NCBI GenBank assembly: GCA_035373625.1
Contig: DAOSNS010000016.1
Span: 18,785 to 82,784 of the forward strand
DNA length: 64,000 nt
Direction: 5' to 3'
DNA from: DSWT01 sp035373625
GTDB lineage: Bacteria > Chloroflexota > Anaerolineae > B4-G1 > SLSP01
Shown here piece after piece: positions 10,801 through 18,696 of this stretch. Below the pieces are notes generated by a model. That model had not been told where the DNA came from. It did not search any database and saw only the letters and a list, made by a program, of their open reading frames with translations. The number at the start of each line of letters is the position of its first letter. The stretch's first letter is position 1. The translations under genes and the position numbers were made by a program.

Positions 10801-11605
10801 TCGAGATCAGATTGATACTTACCTGCTCTTCGGCGACCCGGCGACCGCGCTGAATGTTTTGTCTGCCGATGTGCAGGTGACGCAGAACGTCAGTGCCGAT
10901 ACGCTTCCGGCCGGCGACACTATCATCTACACGCTGGCCTTTACGAATACCGGACCGGCAACGGCGCATCACGTGGTCATCGAAGATACCCTGCCGTCAG
11001 CTTTGTTGAATCCGCTGGTGACATCGAGCGGTGTTGCCGTGACCCTCCGTTCCGGCAGCGCGCTGGTGTGGGATGTGGCCGATCTGACGGCGGGGGCCGG
11101 CGGCGTCATCACCATCACCGCGACGGTCAGCGCGACGTTTGCCGGACCGTTGCTCAACGTTGTCGAGATAACAACCAGCGCCCGCGACAGCAACCCGGCC
11201 AACAATATGCCCGACTCGTTGGCAACGGTCGTGAACGTCTATCCTGCAGAAGCCACGGCGGTGGAGGTCGCCGATTTCTCCGCCAAACCGACGGCGGGTG
11301 CGGTGGTACTGACGTGGGAGACGGCCAGCGAGTTGGAGGTTGTGGGGTTCAATTTGTACCGGGCCGTGTCATCCGACGCGCCAAAGGTACGGCTCAACGC
11401 CGATCTGATTCCGGCGCAGGTGCCGGGCGAGGCGCTGGGGGCCACGTACACTTTCACCGACGGCCCCGCGGCGCCGGCCACGACATACCTGTACTGGCTG
11501 GAAGCCGTCACCCGCCAAAGCGATGGAACGCTTCACGGGCCGGTGGTGGTGCATCCCCTTGCGTGGCAGCAGATCTTTTTACCTTTGGTGTGCCGGATTC
11601 CCTGA
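7898..11605 (+). CDS. Secreted gingipain-like (peptidase C25) protein with DUF11 domain
   Basis: An exported protein of about 1235 residues. ATG at 7898 (or 7895) follows AGGAGGG and opens a clear signal peptide (MKLFSRAVLW... ending in PAFA). The N-terminal region (to about 560) is beta-rich and unassigned. A caspase-like C25 domain follows: LLVGDGNYDFKNY, then the catalytic His in NYIGHGASSYW near residue 850 and the catalytic Cys in VVMACWDGYY near 885. Next come a DUF11-type repeat (about 985-1110), a fibronectin-III-like domain (LTWETASELEVVGFNLYR) and the short tail QIFLPLVCRIP. It probably acts as a cell-surface or secreted protease. The gene stands alone, convergent with the next. Confidence 0.88.
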   Translation: MKLFSRAVLWTVVVTLLWPAPAFARPSAAEGVRLESHPTALEAALPFQGKLMAVSPVKVIETTPQGVVLELATPDFSLRAALSANGSCETLDVAGYGEMDRAGWPRLPAVGTLVGLPPHAEPTLSVLSADVVTLPGVHTLCPVARPIYEIDPQGTFTYKGEAAVPDAMAYATDGFYPAEVAEIATTGLIRDRRVAQVRFHPFQYNPVTGVVRHYRWIRVQVHFGNAGEVTGTLIPRASAHPADPFDPLLAQLILNDDTSRQWRETPPSRMTAALQQPALTGLSQPQYKLTVNVDGLYEVTYAELEAAGVPVATLDPRTFALHTQGMEVALYVPGEEDGVFDPEDRIIFYGEKVNTLYTDVNVYWLTWGGAPGLRMAEVDGTPTGNGVPASSFRTTQRLERNRLYQSARPSGPDHDRWYWSAILAKSPTTAHFTTTLAAPVTGPLTATVRGLFKSYDATPKHHTQVFFNGQRIVDATWATGGEYAFAVDVPASLLAGGVNTITVYAPMDMGITTDYVFVNYFEIEYDRAYMVTGDYLTFNGDAAGSWTYTVTGFTTATVQALDITTPTLPVRILNVAVDPDGDLYTARFEQTIERAHRYIMTTPAQFRHVLDITAVELPDLRATSNGADYIIITHRNFYTDVQPLAAYRAAQGLRTLVVDVQDVYDVFNAGIFDPVAIQTFLAYAYAHWSAPAPAYVLLVGDGNYDFKNYTGRGEPNYIPPFLADVDPWLGEVAADNRYVCVSGADNFPDMHLGRLPVKTRAEAQAVVNKIIAYEQNPVPGTWNQNVLFVSDNPDTAGDFYSYSDTIANGYTPAPYTVQKVYYGRTHTNVTAARSAIIGAINAGQLIVNYIGHGASSYWASEQLFRRTDVAALNNAGRLPFVVVMACWDGYYIYPSGPGSDFSSTAEAFVRAPNAGAIAAWSATGMGTALAHDYLNRGLFAAVFFDDLIQLGPATLQGKLYLYTHTGWYRDQIDTYLLFGDPATALNVLSADVQVTQNVSADTLPAGDTIIYTLAFTNTGPATAHHVVIEDTLPSALLNPLVTSSGVAVTLRSGSALVWDVADLTAGAGGVITITATVSATFAGPLLNVVEITTSARDSNPANNMPDSLATVVNVYPAEATAVEVADFSAKPTAGAVVLTWETASELEVVGFNLYRAVSSDAPKVRLNADLIPAQVPGEALGATYTFTDGPAAPATTYLYWLEAVTRQSDGTLHGPVVVHPLAWQQIFLPLVCRIP

Positions 11606-11622
11606 GCCGGACACGTATCGTC

Positions 11623-13227
11623 TTATGCTTGATCGGTTGATAGACGCCGGGCCTCTTCCACAAGGAGGCGATGCGGTGTCACGCCTTCCAGGAATTGACA
11701 GCGCAGCTCGGCGTCGCTGATGCGGGCGGCGCACGTCTGTAAGTGGGCGTAGCCTTGTTTGAGCAGCGCATCGGCGCGTGGGTCGTTGAGGGCTTGCAGT
11801 ACGCGGTAGGCCGTCAGGTAAACCTGCGCAGGATCATGGACACCTTGCAGGGTGCCGGGTGATCGGACGGCATCCTCGGAGAGGAAAGGCAGCAGTGTTT
11901 CAATACATGCGCGGGCTTGCGCCAGGTCGCCTTGACAACACCATGCCTGCGCCAGGCCGGCGAGCGGTTCGGCGATCAGATGCTCCTGGTGGAGTGCACG
12001 GCGCAGCTCGATGGAACGGGTGTAGGCGGTTGCTGCCTCGGCGTAGTCGCCCATTTCCAGCGCTGCATGGCCCAGGCAGAGCAGGGCATGGGCTTGAATG
12101 TTGACATCGTTCAATCCCTGTGCCAGGGTGAGCGCCTGCTGGCTATGTTCACGGGCAGCGGCGTAGTTGCCTTCTCGATAAGCCAGCCGCGCCAGATTGA
12201 CCTGGTCCTCACAGCGCCCCGGTGGATCGTCCGCCTCTTCGCTGAGCCTTTGGGCGGCTTGATAGTATTGGCGCGCTTCTGCTAATTGCCCGAAGTGCCA
12301 GGCAATATTGCCCAGTGTGCTGTAGGCGATGCGCGCGCCGATGCGGTCGCCGATCATCGTTTTCAGTTGCAGCGCTGCCTCGCTATAGGCGCGCGCTTGC
12401 GCGTAGTCCCCTTGATCCACAAGCACGATGCTGATGTTATTCAGCGTGGCGCTCTCGCCGCGTTTGTAATTGAGTGCCCGGTATTGCGGTAGAGCTTGCT
12501 CGTAGTAATGCATGGCTTCGGAATAGTGCCCCAGCGACCAATGCACGTTCCCCAGATTGCGCAGGCAATCGGCTTCGGTGTCTTGCAGGCCGTTTTCGCG
12601 TGCCAGGGAAAGTGCTCTTTCAAACAGGGGCATGGCTTCCTGATAGTGCCCCTGACGCCATTCCGCGCGCGCCCAATACAGGTGTGCGAGGGCTTCTGCA
12701 GCGGGCTTGTGATAGAGTTGTGCCAGTTCGACACAACGCGGTACGGTTTCCACAGCGCCGGTGTAGTTGCCGACCTGCTCTGCGTACATCGCTTGACGCA
12801 AGATGACGTCCACTTTTTGTTCGCCCTGCGCTACAAAAAAGAGCAGTTGCAGGTCGTGACGTTGGGCCTCACGGTCGCCCTGCAAGTCGTAGACCCGCTC
12901 ACGGGCACTGAGGATTTCATATTGCATGGCTTTGTCGCGGGGTGGCGTCAGTTCCAACGCGCGCGTCAAAAAGCGCAGAGCTTCTTCATTGGCGTATTCC
13001 TCTGCCGCGCGCTGACCCGCCAGCAGGGCATAATGGCGTTCTTTGTCGGGGTTTTCGGCCTGCCCATAGTGATAGGCCAGATCGGCGTAGAAGGGCGCCA
13101 GGTTTTCGGCGTAAAGGGTTTCGATGGCTTCACCGGCCCGCGTGTGCAGCTCGCGCAGCCGCGTGCGCAACTGCATGGAGTAAACGGTATCGCGTAGCAA
13201 AACGTGTTTGAACAGGTAGGTTGTCAT
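11623..13227 (-). CDS. TPR domain, C-terminal part of a split cyclase-ATPase-TPR gene
   Basis: A 534-residue open frame rich in tetratricopeptide repeats (recurrent 34-residue units with A-x3-Y/A-x3-A and L/G/Y positions, e.g. GDYAEAATAYTRSIELRRAL). It begins YLFKHVLLRDTVYSMQLRTR, which in related proteins is an internal motif just after the STAND ATPase module. It continues in exactly the same frame as the gene ending at 13234; only a TAA and two codons separate them. The putative ATG at 13227 has no recognisable Shine-Dalgarno sequence. It is therefore either the orphaned 3' half of a nonsense-mutated gene, or is made by readthrough or reinitiation. Confidence 0.8.
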   Translation of the reverse strand: MTTYLFKHVLLRDTVYSMQLRTRLRELHTRAGEAIETLYAENLAPFYADLAYHYGQAENPDKERHYALLAGQRAAEEYANEEALRFLTRALELTPPRDKAMQYEILSARERVYDLQGDREAQRHDLQLLFFVAQGEQKVDVILRQAMYAEQVGNYTGAVETVPRCVELAQLYHKPAAEALAHLYWARAEWRQGHYQEAMPLFERALSLARENGLQDTEADCLRNLGNVHWSLGHYSEAMHYYEQALPQYRALNYKRGESATLNNISIVLVDQGDYAQARAYSEAALQLKTMIGDRIGARIAYSTLGNIAWHFGQLAEARQYYQAAQRLSEEADDPPGRCEDQVNLARLAYREGNYAAAREHSQQALTLAQGLNDVNIQAHALLCLGHAALEMGDYAEAATAYTRSIELRRALHQEHLIAEPLAGLAQAWCCQGDLAQARACIETLLPFLSEDAVRSPGTLQGVHDPAQVYLTAYRVLQALNDPRADALLKQGYAHLQTCAARISDAELRCQFLEGVTPHRLLVEEARRLSTDQA

Positions 13228-13233
13228 AGGACG

Positions 13234-13236
13234 TTA
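13234..13236 (-). other. In-frame TAA splitting the signalling gene
   Basis: Reading the minus strand, QEQIWSRI is followed by TAA, then RPMTTYLFKHVL in the same frame. Homologous proteins run straight through this joint (IWS, a few residues, then YLFKH). A single substitution in a sense codon would create it. Confidence 0.85.
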
Positions 13237-15624
13237 TATCCGTGACCAGATCTGTTCTTGTTCGGCAGCGCGCACCTCGGCGGTGATGTCGGCAGCCAGC
13301 ATGCAGGCGAGCACACGGTCGTCGAATTCGCGCCCCAGCACAGCGGCAGCTTTGACGACTTCCTTGACATTTTGTGCCAGCCGATCCACACGTGCAATCA
13401 GCAGGGCATTGATGGTGGTGGGCACTTCCGCCGATAGACTGCTTTTGAGCTGCCAGACACCGTGCGGCGCACGTTCGAGGAGGGCATTTTCTTTGAAATA
13501 ATACAGGAATTGCTGGACGAAGAAGGGATTGGATTGGGTGCGCTCTTGCAACAACGTCAACAAAGCCTCGTCACTTGCGCCGCCGAGGGTTACCTCGGTC
13601 AACTGACGCAACTCCGCCGGCGATAACGCCTTCAGGTCCATCCGCAGCAGGGGAGTATTGGCGGGCAGCGGTAAAGCCGGCGGGCTGCCGTCATCGAGGT
13701 AACGCGCGGTAATCAGGATGAGCAGGGGATAGTCGCTGACGTTGCGGCAGAGCGTTGTCAACACGTCATAAGAAGCTGAATCGAGCCATTGCAAATCTTC
13801 CAGGAGCAGCACGACGGGCTTGAGGAGGGCTTCGGCCAGAAGCAGCGCCTTGATCGCCAGCAGGCTGTTTTGATAACGCAACCCTCCCTCCAGCGACTCA
13901 TAGAGTGAGCCGGGCCAGTGCAGGCCTACAAGGGCGCCGAGCACCGACTGCACGCGGCGGAGTTCCGCGATTTGCCGGTCGAGCGCCTCGGCTTGGAAGC
14001 CGGGCGGAGCTGTTGCCCGGCGGGCTTCCAACGTGGCGAGCAGCGTCTGGTACCGCGCCTCAAAACGTTGTTTGTTTTGGGCGTCGGAAACGCCCGGAAG
14101 CTGATTAAAGTAGCGTTTGAGGAAGTAGGTGAAGGGATTGAACGCATGACGGAGGATTTGATCGGTCTGGGCAGTAAACCACGTCACTGCATGACGGCGC
14201 AGAAGAACTTGCTGCACCTCATGCGCCAGGTGTGATTTGCCTATGCCGGCTTCACCGATGATGTAGATCACGCCGCCGAATCGCCCGTTGAACAAGGGTT
14301 GCGTTGCCGCGAGCAGTTGTTCCAGCTCCTCTTGCCGTCCGATCATCGGTTGCTCAAAGAAAATCGGCTCACGAGTCTCTCGCCCTACATATTGATAGGT
14401 GGGTTGTGGCTGTGTGAAGCCTTTGTAGAAATGGGCGCCCAGATAGGCAGTTTTGAGTGTTTTACAGGCGGCGACCGGGGCGGAAAGGTAAATCTCACCC
14501 CACGGCGCGGCTGTGGTGAGCCGCGACGCCAGGTTGACCACGTCGCCGATGGCGGTGTATTCGCACCGCTCGGCGCTGCCGATGATGCCGGCGTAGACAA
14601 CGCCATAGGTGACACCGGCGCGCCAGCGGACGGCGCGCAAGGCCGTGGCGGCGGTCTGTTCGCGCAGTGCGGCGAGGAAATCGGCGGCGCGCTCCAGATC
14701 GTTTTCATGGGCAAGCGGCGCGCCGAAAAGGATGAGCATCATCGGGCCTTTGTCGCTAAAATCGAGTTTGTTGAAATATCCCCCGTGTTCGGTCGCCGTG
14801 TTGAGGACCAGGCTGACAAAGGGATTCAACAAGGACTCCATCTCCGAGGTCCAGTCGAAGGAAACGAAAATACTGACCACCTGGCGAAATTCGGCCCGCG
14901 CACCCGTGGTCATCAGATTGATTGCAGTATCGAGGACAAACGGTTGCGCGGCCTCGCGCGGCAAAGCGGGCGGCGGGCTTTCGGTCGGCGTGCCGGGCGG
15001 GAGCAGACATTCGGTGATGAGGATGCAATCGCCGTGTGGACGTCCTCTGGCTATGGCGGTCAATAGCGGCCAAATGTGTTGATCCGCGGCCATTTGTCCT
15101 ACTTCGGCCCGGCTTTCCGCGATGGTACATCCCAGCACCGCCGGCCCGCTAAAATAATAAGTGTGATGGCTGTTGGCGTCTGCACCGGCGGCCTTTGTGC
15201 CCAGGATGCCCCAGCGTACCATCCCATCCGAGAGTCCGACGCGCGCGTTGAAGGTGAAGTCGCCGTAGCGGGTGGCGATGACGCCATGTTGACGCAAAAA
15301 GGCAAGGAGTTGGGCGCCCGCTTCCAATGCCGCACCGCGCGCCTGTTGGGGATCGTCCAGGTGCGGAAAAATCGCCAGGAAAGCGTCACCGGCGAAGCTG
15401 GCCACCCAACCGCCGCGCGCGTAGATGGCGCGGACCAGAGGATTGAAAATGCGGTTGAGGGCGTCCGTGAGGACTTCCGCACCCTCTTTGCCGTGCTGCA
15501 TCAGCATCTCGGTCAGCCGCGTGAAGCCGGTGACGTCAATGAAGAGCGTGGCCGCGGTAAACTGCCCTGAGCGTTCATCTCGGTTGAAATGCTCATGGAC
15601 GAAGTGCGGAATCAAATTATACAT
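13234..15624 (-). CDS. Class III nucleotide cyclase domains plus AAA/STAND ATPase (truncated by in-frame stop)
   Basis: 796 residues. Two class III cyclase homology domains: residues about 15-190 (LFIDVTGFTRLTEML, VASFAGDAFLAIFP) and about 245-395 (VVSIFVSFDWTSEM, YTAIGDVVNLASRL). An ATPase module follows with Walker A GEAGIGKS near 455 and Walker B LLLEDLQWLD near 610. The second cyclase unit lacks several expected catalytic residues and may be regulatory. Together with the TPR frame downstream this is the usual cyclase-STAND-TPR architecture of bacterial signal proteins. ATG at 15624 follows GGGAG. The reading frame ends with a TAA where relatives continue, so a full-length product needs readthrough. 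Confidence 0.85.
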   Translation of the reverse strand: MYNLIPHFVHEHFNRDERSGQFTAATLFIDVTGFTRLTEMLMQHGKEGAEVLTDALNRIFNPLVRAIYARGGWVASFAGDAFLAIFPHLDDPQQARGAALEAGAQLLAFLRQHGVIATRYGDFTFNARVGLSDGMVRWGILGTKAAGADANSHHTYYFSGPAVLGCTIAESRAEVGQMAADQHIWPLLTAIARGRPHGDCILITECLLPPGTPTESPPPALPREAAQPFVLDTAINLMTTGARAEFRQVVSIFVSFDWTSEMESLLNPFVSLVLNTATEHGGYFNKLDFSDKGPMMLILFGAPLAHENDLERAADFLAALREQTAATALRAVRWRAGVTYGVVYAGIIGSAERCEYTAIGDVVNLASRLTTAAPWGEIYLSAPVAACKTLKTAYLGAHFYKGFTQPQPTYQYVGRETREPIFFEQPMIGRQEELEQLLAATQPLFNGRFGGVIYIIGEAGIGKSHLAHEVQQVLLRRHAVTWFTAQTDQILRHAFNPFTYFLKRYFNQLPGVSDAQNKQRFEARYQTLLATLEARRATAPPGFQAEALDRQIAELRRVQSVLGALVGLHWPGSLYESLEGGLRYQNSLLAIKALLLAEALLKPVVLLLEDLQWLDSASYDVLTTLCRNVSDYPLLILITARYLDDGSPPALPLPANTPLLRMDLKALSPAELRQLTEVTLGGASDEALLTLLQERTQSNPFFVQQFLYYFKENALLERAPHGVWQLKSSLSAEVPTTINALLIARVDRLAQNVKEVVKAAAVLGREFDDRVLACMLAADITAEVRAAEQEQIWSRI

Positions 15625-15656
15625 CGTACGCTCCCCAATTGGCCGGTATAGCCTCT

Positions 15657-15684
15657 GTTATACTGTAAAAACGACATGAAGCAA
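15657..15684 (-). promoter_or_regulatory. Promoter of the cyclase-ATPase gene
   Basis: On the minus strand TTGCTT, 16 bp, TATAAC, about 33 bp before the ATG at 15624. Confidence 0.55.
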
Positions 15685-15713
15685 GTTCAGGGTATAGGAC
15701 ACATTATTGGAGA

Positions 15714-15884
15714 GTGCTAGGCTCAATCTCCAACCGTGCCTGCCTGAGATTTAACGTGGAAAATTTGACCTCCGCGCAACTTCGAGATATTTATCTGGGG
15801 AAGATTATGAACTGGAAAACCGTCGGTGGACTCGATGCGCCGATTGTGGTGGTTGTTCGTGAAAAAACTTCGGGTACGCACTGA
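15714..15884 (+). pseudogene. PstS-like phosphate-binding protein fragment
   Basis: An internal stretch of about 55 codons reads LTSAQLRDIYLGKIMNWKTV, then GGLDAPIVVVVREKTSGTH and a stop. This is the conserved core of PstS-family phosphate-binding proteins (sequence before and including the S-G-T phosphate loop). Upstream in-frame codons do not look like the family, there is no start signal, and the stop follows directly after the S-G-T motif where about 150 residues should remain. No other pst gene is nearby. It is a relic, cut off next to the convergent aldolase gene. Confidence 0.75.
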
Positions 15885-15886
15885 AC

Positions 15887-16642
15887 TTACCATCGTACCG
15901 CCATCTCCCGCGCGGCATCAATCAACATCTTCGTATCCAGCCCGATCGAAATGAAGCGGAAGCCTTCCGCGATGCGTTGCGCCACCTCGCCGGGCTTCGG
16001 ATCCACGATGAGCAGTCCCGGCACCACACCCGCATCCTGCGCGGCGCGCACGACGCGGGCCATCGCCGCTTCTACGTCAGGGTGGGTGACCTGACCCATC
16101 AGCCCCATCGTGCCGGAGAGATCGTAGGGACCGACGAAGACGACGTCCAGGCCGGGCAGCGCGCAGATGCCTTCGATGTTATGCACCGCGTCAATGTGCT
16201 CGATTTGCAACGTCACCAGCGTCTCGGTGTTGGCCGTGGCGACGTAGTCGTCGAAGGCCGCACCGTAAGCGTGCGCGCGCCCAATGCTGATGCCGCGCTC
16301 CCCCTCCGGCGGATATTTCGCGTAGCTAATTGCGCGGCGCGCATCCTCCACGGTGCGGATCATCGGCACGATGACGCCTTCCGCGCCGGTATCCAGCGCC
16401 CACTTGAACTGCTCCGGCGCACTGATCGGCAGGCGGAACAACACCGGGCATCCATGTCCCTGGATCACCTGCACGTGCCCCAACGCTGATGGCCAATCGA
16501 AGATGCCGTGCTCGATGTCCAATACGACCCAGTCAAACCCGGCCTGCGCCAAAATCTCGCTGACGACCGGATGCCCGATCATCTGCCACGTGCCGATGCT
16601 GCTCTCCCCACGCGCGAGTTCTGCTTTGATTTGATTGTGCAT
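15887..16642 (-). CDS. HpcH/HpaI-family aldolase
   Basis: 251 residues, the usual length of class II pyruvate aldolases of the HpcH/HpaI family (4-hydroxy-2-oxoheptanedioate or 2-keto-3-deoxy-sugar-acid aldolase). The family hallmarks are in order: GTWQMIGHPVVSEILAQAGF, VVLDIEHGIFDW, the glycine-rich GAEGVIVPMI and a metal/phosphate-binding block DVVFVGPYDLSGTMGL. These enzymes reversibly cleave a 2-oxo acid to pyruvate and an aldehyde with a divalent metal. ATG at 16642 follows AAGGAG. A second paralogue lies at 18697 with a LarA-type gene between them. The precise substrate cannot be read from the sequence. Confidence 0.9.
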   Translation of the reverse strand: MHNQIKAELARGESSIGTWQMIGHPVVSEILAQAGFDWVVLDIEHGIFDWPSALGHVQVIQGHGCPVLFRLPISAPEQFKWALDTGAEGVIVPMIRTVEDARRAISYAKYPPEGERGISIGRAHAYGAAFDDYVATANTETLVTLQIEHIDAVHNIEGICALPGLDVVFVGPYDLSGTMGLMGQVTHPDVEAAMARVVRAAQDAGVVPGLLIVDPKPGEVAQRIAEGFRFISIGLDTKMLIDAAREMAVRW

Positions 16643-16662
16643 GCGATGACTCCTTCGGAAAT

Positions 16663-16720
16663 GTCAACGGGTTCAATGGACAAAACGGATTGGTAAAAAT
16701 CCGTTCAAACGTTCCAATGG
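16663..16720 (-). repeat. AACGGATT-type fold-back element before the aldolase
   Basis: Contains GTCAACGGGTTCAATGG, AACGGATTGG and the inverted AATCCGTTCAAACG, then GTTCCAATGGG. It lies just upstream of the AAGGAG of the minus-strand aldolase. Related elements occur at 49433, 57222, 58692 and 63657. Confidence 0.7.
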
Positions 16721-16721
16721 G

Positions 16722-18014
16722 CTAACGTTTTCCCACAATCGGTAACGTCAGCAGCGCGTGTGGGACGATGAGCACGTCCAGGTCACTGCCCAGGTCGGCG
16801 GCGACGATCTGCAGGGCTTCATCCATAGTCGGCGCGGGAATCATCTTGCACGCGGCGACGATGTCTGGACATTCACTGCCGACGATGATCACGTGGCATT
16901 GTTCCAGCACTTTTGCCATGACAAACGCGCGTTGACCGCCGGGTGGGTAGCCGTTGGCGCGCGCGTCATTGAGGAGAGATTGCACGTCCGGCGCGTCGCG
17001 CATCGCGGCGAGGAAGCGCTGCTCGCCCACCCCTTCGCCGGCACCTTCCTGGCAGCGCGCGGGTGTGATGTAGTAGCCGCCCGGTCGCACGGTTGGCGTC
17101 GGCGCGAAGTGCAGGTACGAGGGCGCGCGGCTGGCCTGGTAGAGGTTGGCGTCCTTCGGGAAGCCGACCCCACCGATGGCGACATCCACCTGCTGCGGGA
17201 TGGCGACCTCGTACAGCGCCCGCGCAAATTCCACCAGCCGCCGGTGCGTCTCGACCGGCTCGCCGGCCATCACACACACGACGCGCCCGTTGTCATCCAG
17301 CACAGCGTTGAGGATGAAGCGCAGACCCGCACGCAGTGCCGCCTCGGTGATCGCCTCGTGAAACGGATTGCCTTCGATTTGCCCCAGGCGTGTGTTGGGA
17401 TCGTCCACGAAGCGCGGGCCGTGGCTGTAGGCGATCAACGCCTCACCCGCCGCGCCGACCGCGACCGTTTTGCGTCCACCCGAATAGCCGGCGTACTGGT
17501 GCGGCTCGACGATCCCCGTAGCGATGAGCAGGTCGGCGTTGTATGCGGCCTTGTGGACGGAGAGCGGGATACCGTTGACCTCGCCCAGCTCGACGAGCGC
17601 GGCAGGATTTTGCGGCTCGTGATCAATGACGCGGTAGCGATCGACCACAGCCTGCCCCAACTTGGCGACCTTTTCCGCGTGCGTGCTCGGGCGGTGCATG
17701 CCGATGCCGCACAACAGCGTGATGTCTTCATCGCGCACCCCGGCTTGTTCCAGCTCGCGCAAAATGGGCGGGATGAGCAGGTAATCCGGGCAGGCGCGGG
17801 TGGCGTCGGTGAAGACGATGCAGACGGTAGCGCCGGGCCGGGCTAGCTCGCGCAGCGGCGGGGCGTTGACCGGTTGGGCCAACGCCGCCTCAACTGCCGC
17901 CGGTACGTTGTCCAGGGGCGGCAAGTGTTTGGATTCAACCAGGCGTCCGCGCATACCGGGGAGCAGGTCGAATTCGAGGGTGGTGGTGCTGTATGGAATG
18001 TGATAAGTGGTCAT
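16722..18014 (-). CDS. LarA-family nickel-dependent racemase-like protein
   Basis: 430 residues, matching the lactate racemase LarA family. Expected residues are present: a substrate-site His in GIGMHRPSTH (near 107), EPHQYAGYSGGRK carrying the second His and the Lys that binds the nickel-pincer nucleotide cofactor (near 170-185), and the third His in AYSHGPRF. The N-terminal domain has TDATRACPDY. LarA enzymes interconvert stereoisomers of 2-hydroxy acids, so the substrate need not be lactate. Neighbouring aldolases and a D-2-hydroxyacid dehydrogenase point to sugar-acid or hydroxy-acid catabolism. Cofactor genes larB/C/E are not in the window. The start follows CGGAG; a tandem repeat fills the 5' UTR. 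Confidence 0.88.
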   Translation of the reverse strand: MTTYHIPYSTTTLEFDLLPGMRGRLVESKHLPPLDNVPAAVEAALAQPVNAPPLRELARPGATVCIVFTDATRACPDYLLIPPILRELEQAGVRDEDITLLCGIGMHRPSTHAEKVAKLGQAVVDRYRVIDHEPQNPAALVELGEVNGIPLSVHKAAYNADLLIATGIVEPHQYAGYSGGRKTVAVGAAGEALIAYSHGPRFVDDPNTRLGQIEGNPFHEAITEAALRAGLRFILNAVLDDNGRVVCVMAGEPVETHRRLVEFARALYEVAIPQQVDVAIGGVGFPKDANLYQASRAPSYLHFAPTPTVRPGGYYITPARCQEGAGEGVGEQRFLAAMRDAPDVQSLLNDARANGYPPGGQRAFVMAKVLEQCHVIIVGSECPDIVAACKMIPAPTMDEALQIVAADLGSDLDVLIVPHALLTLPIVGKR

Positions 18015-18020
18015 TGGTCT

Positions 18021-18054
18021 CCGATAGTCAGGTAGTCTTTAGTCAGGTAGTCCG
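18021..18054 (-). repeat. GACTA-type repeat in the larA-like 5' UTR
   Basis: Two copies on the minus strand: CGGACTACCTGACTA and AAGACTACCTGACTAT, between the -10 box and the ribosome site. Same family as the arrays at 19575, 24361, 30391, 32527 and 63690. Confidence 0.8.
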
Positions 18055-18083
18055 ATTGTATGTGACTGCGCGTGTTCTGTCAA
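18055..18083 (-). promoter_or_regulatory. Promoter of the larA-like gene
   Basis: TTGACA, a 17-bp spacer and TACAAT on the minus strand, 41 bp before the ATG. The spacer ACGCGCAG and the -10 with its following bases recur in front of the URO-D family gene (30422-30449). Confidence 0.75.
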
Positions 18084-18142
18084 ACCGCGTAGAGTAGCTC
18101 AACTTGCAAAAGGGATGTATACTTTCAACCGCCAGCAAGATA

Positions 18143-18671
18143 AAAACGTAGCGCAAGCTGTTAGCTTGCGGCAATGGCAAACTAACAGTATTAAAACGTA
18201 GCGCAAGCTGTTAGCTTGCGGTAACGGCAAACTAACAGTATTAAAAACGTAGCGCAAGCTGTTAGCTTGCGGCAATGGCAAACTGACAGTTTGCCCTACG
18301 AGTGTCATTTTCACAAGAATTCGTCGTTAAAACGTAGCGCAAGCTGTTAGCTTGCGGCAATGGCAAACTAACAGTTTGCCCCACGGGTGTCATTTTCACA
18401 GAAATTCGTCATTAAAACGTGCGCAAGCTGTTAGCTTGCGGCAATGGCAAACTAACAGTATTAAAAACGTAGCGCAAGCTGTTAGCTTGCGGTAACGGCA
18501 AACTAACAGTATTAAAAACGTAGCGCAAGCTGTTAGCTTGCGGCAATGGCAAACTAACAGTATTAAAACGTAGCGCAAGCTGTTAGCTTGCGGTAACGGC
18601 AAACTAACAGTATTAAAAACGTAGCGCAGGCTGTTAGCTTGCGGCAATGGCAAACTGACAGTTTGCCCTAC
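18143..18671. repeat. Array of nine palindromic repeats
   Basis: Nine copies of a unit centred on GCAAGCTGTTAGCTTGC (a 7-bp stem, 3-nt loop), each followed by GGCAATGGCAAACT-AACAG or a near variant; one copy has a G-for-A change. Most units have a period of about 50-52 bp; two are longer because the tail closes as a second palindrome (GGCAAACTgacAGTTTGCC) and adds a TGTCATTTTCAC segment. The array lies between two divergent genes and ends 25 bp before the start of the 18697 gene. Related single hairpins occur at 35049 and 44987. Open frames across the array are repeat translations, not genes. Confidence 0.95.
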
Positions 18672-18696
18672 AAACGCTATTTTCAAGGGAGGAGCC

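Noticed and set aside
16758..17846. 362-codon frame antisense to the larA-like gene
   Set aside because: A GC-skew shadow; the opposite strand has all LarA motifs, a promoter and a ribosome site.
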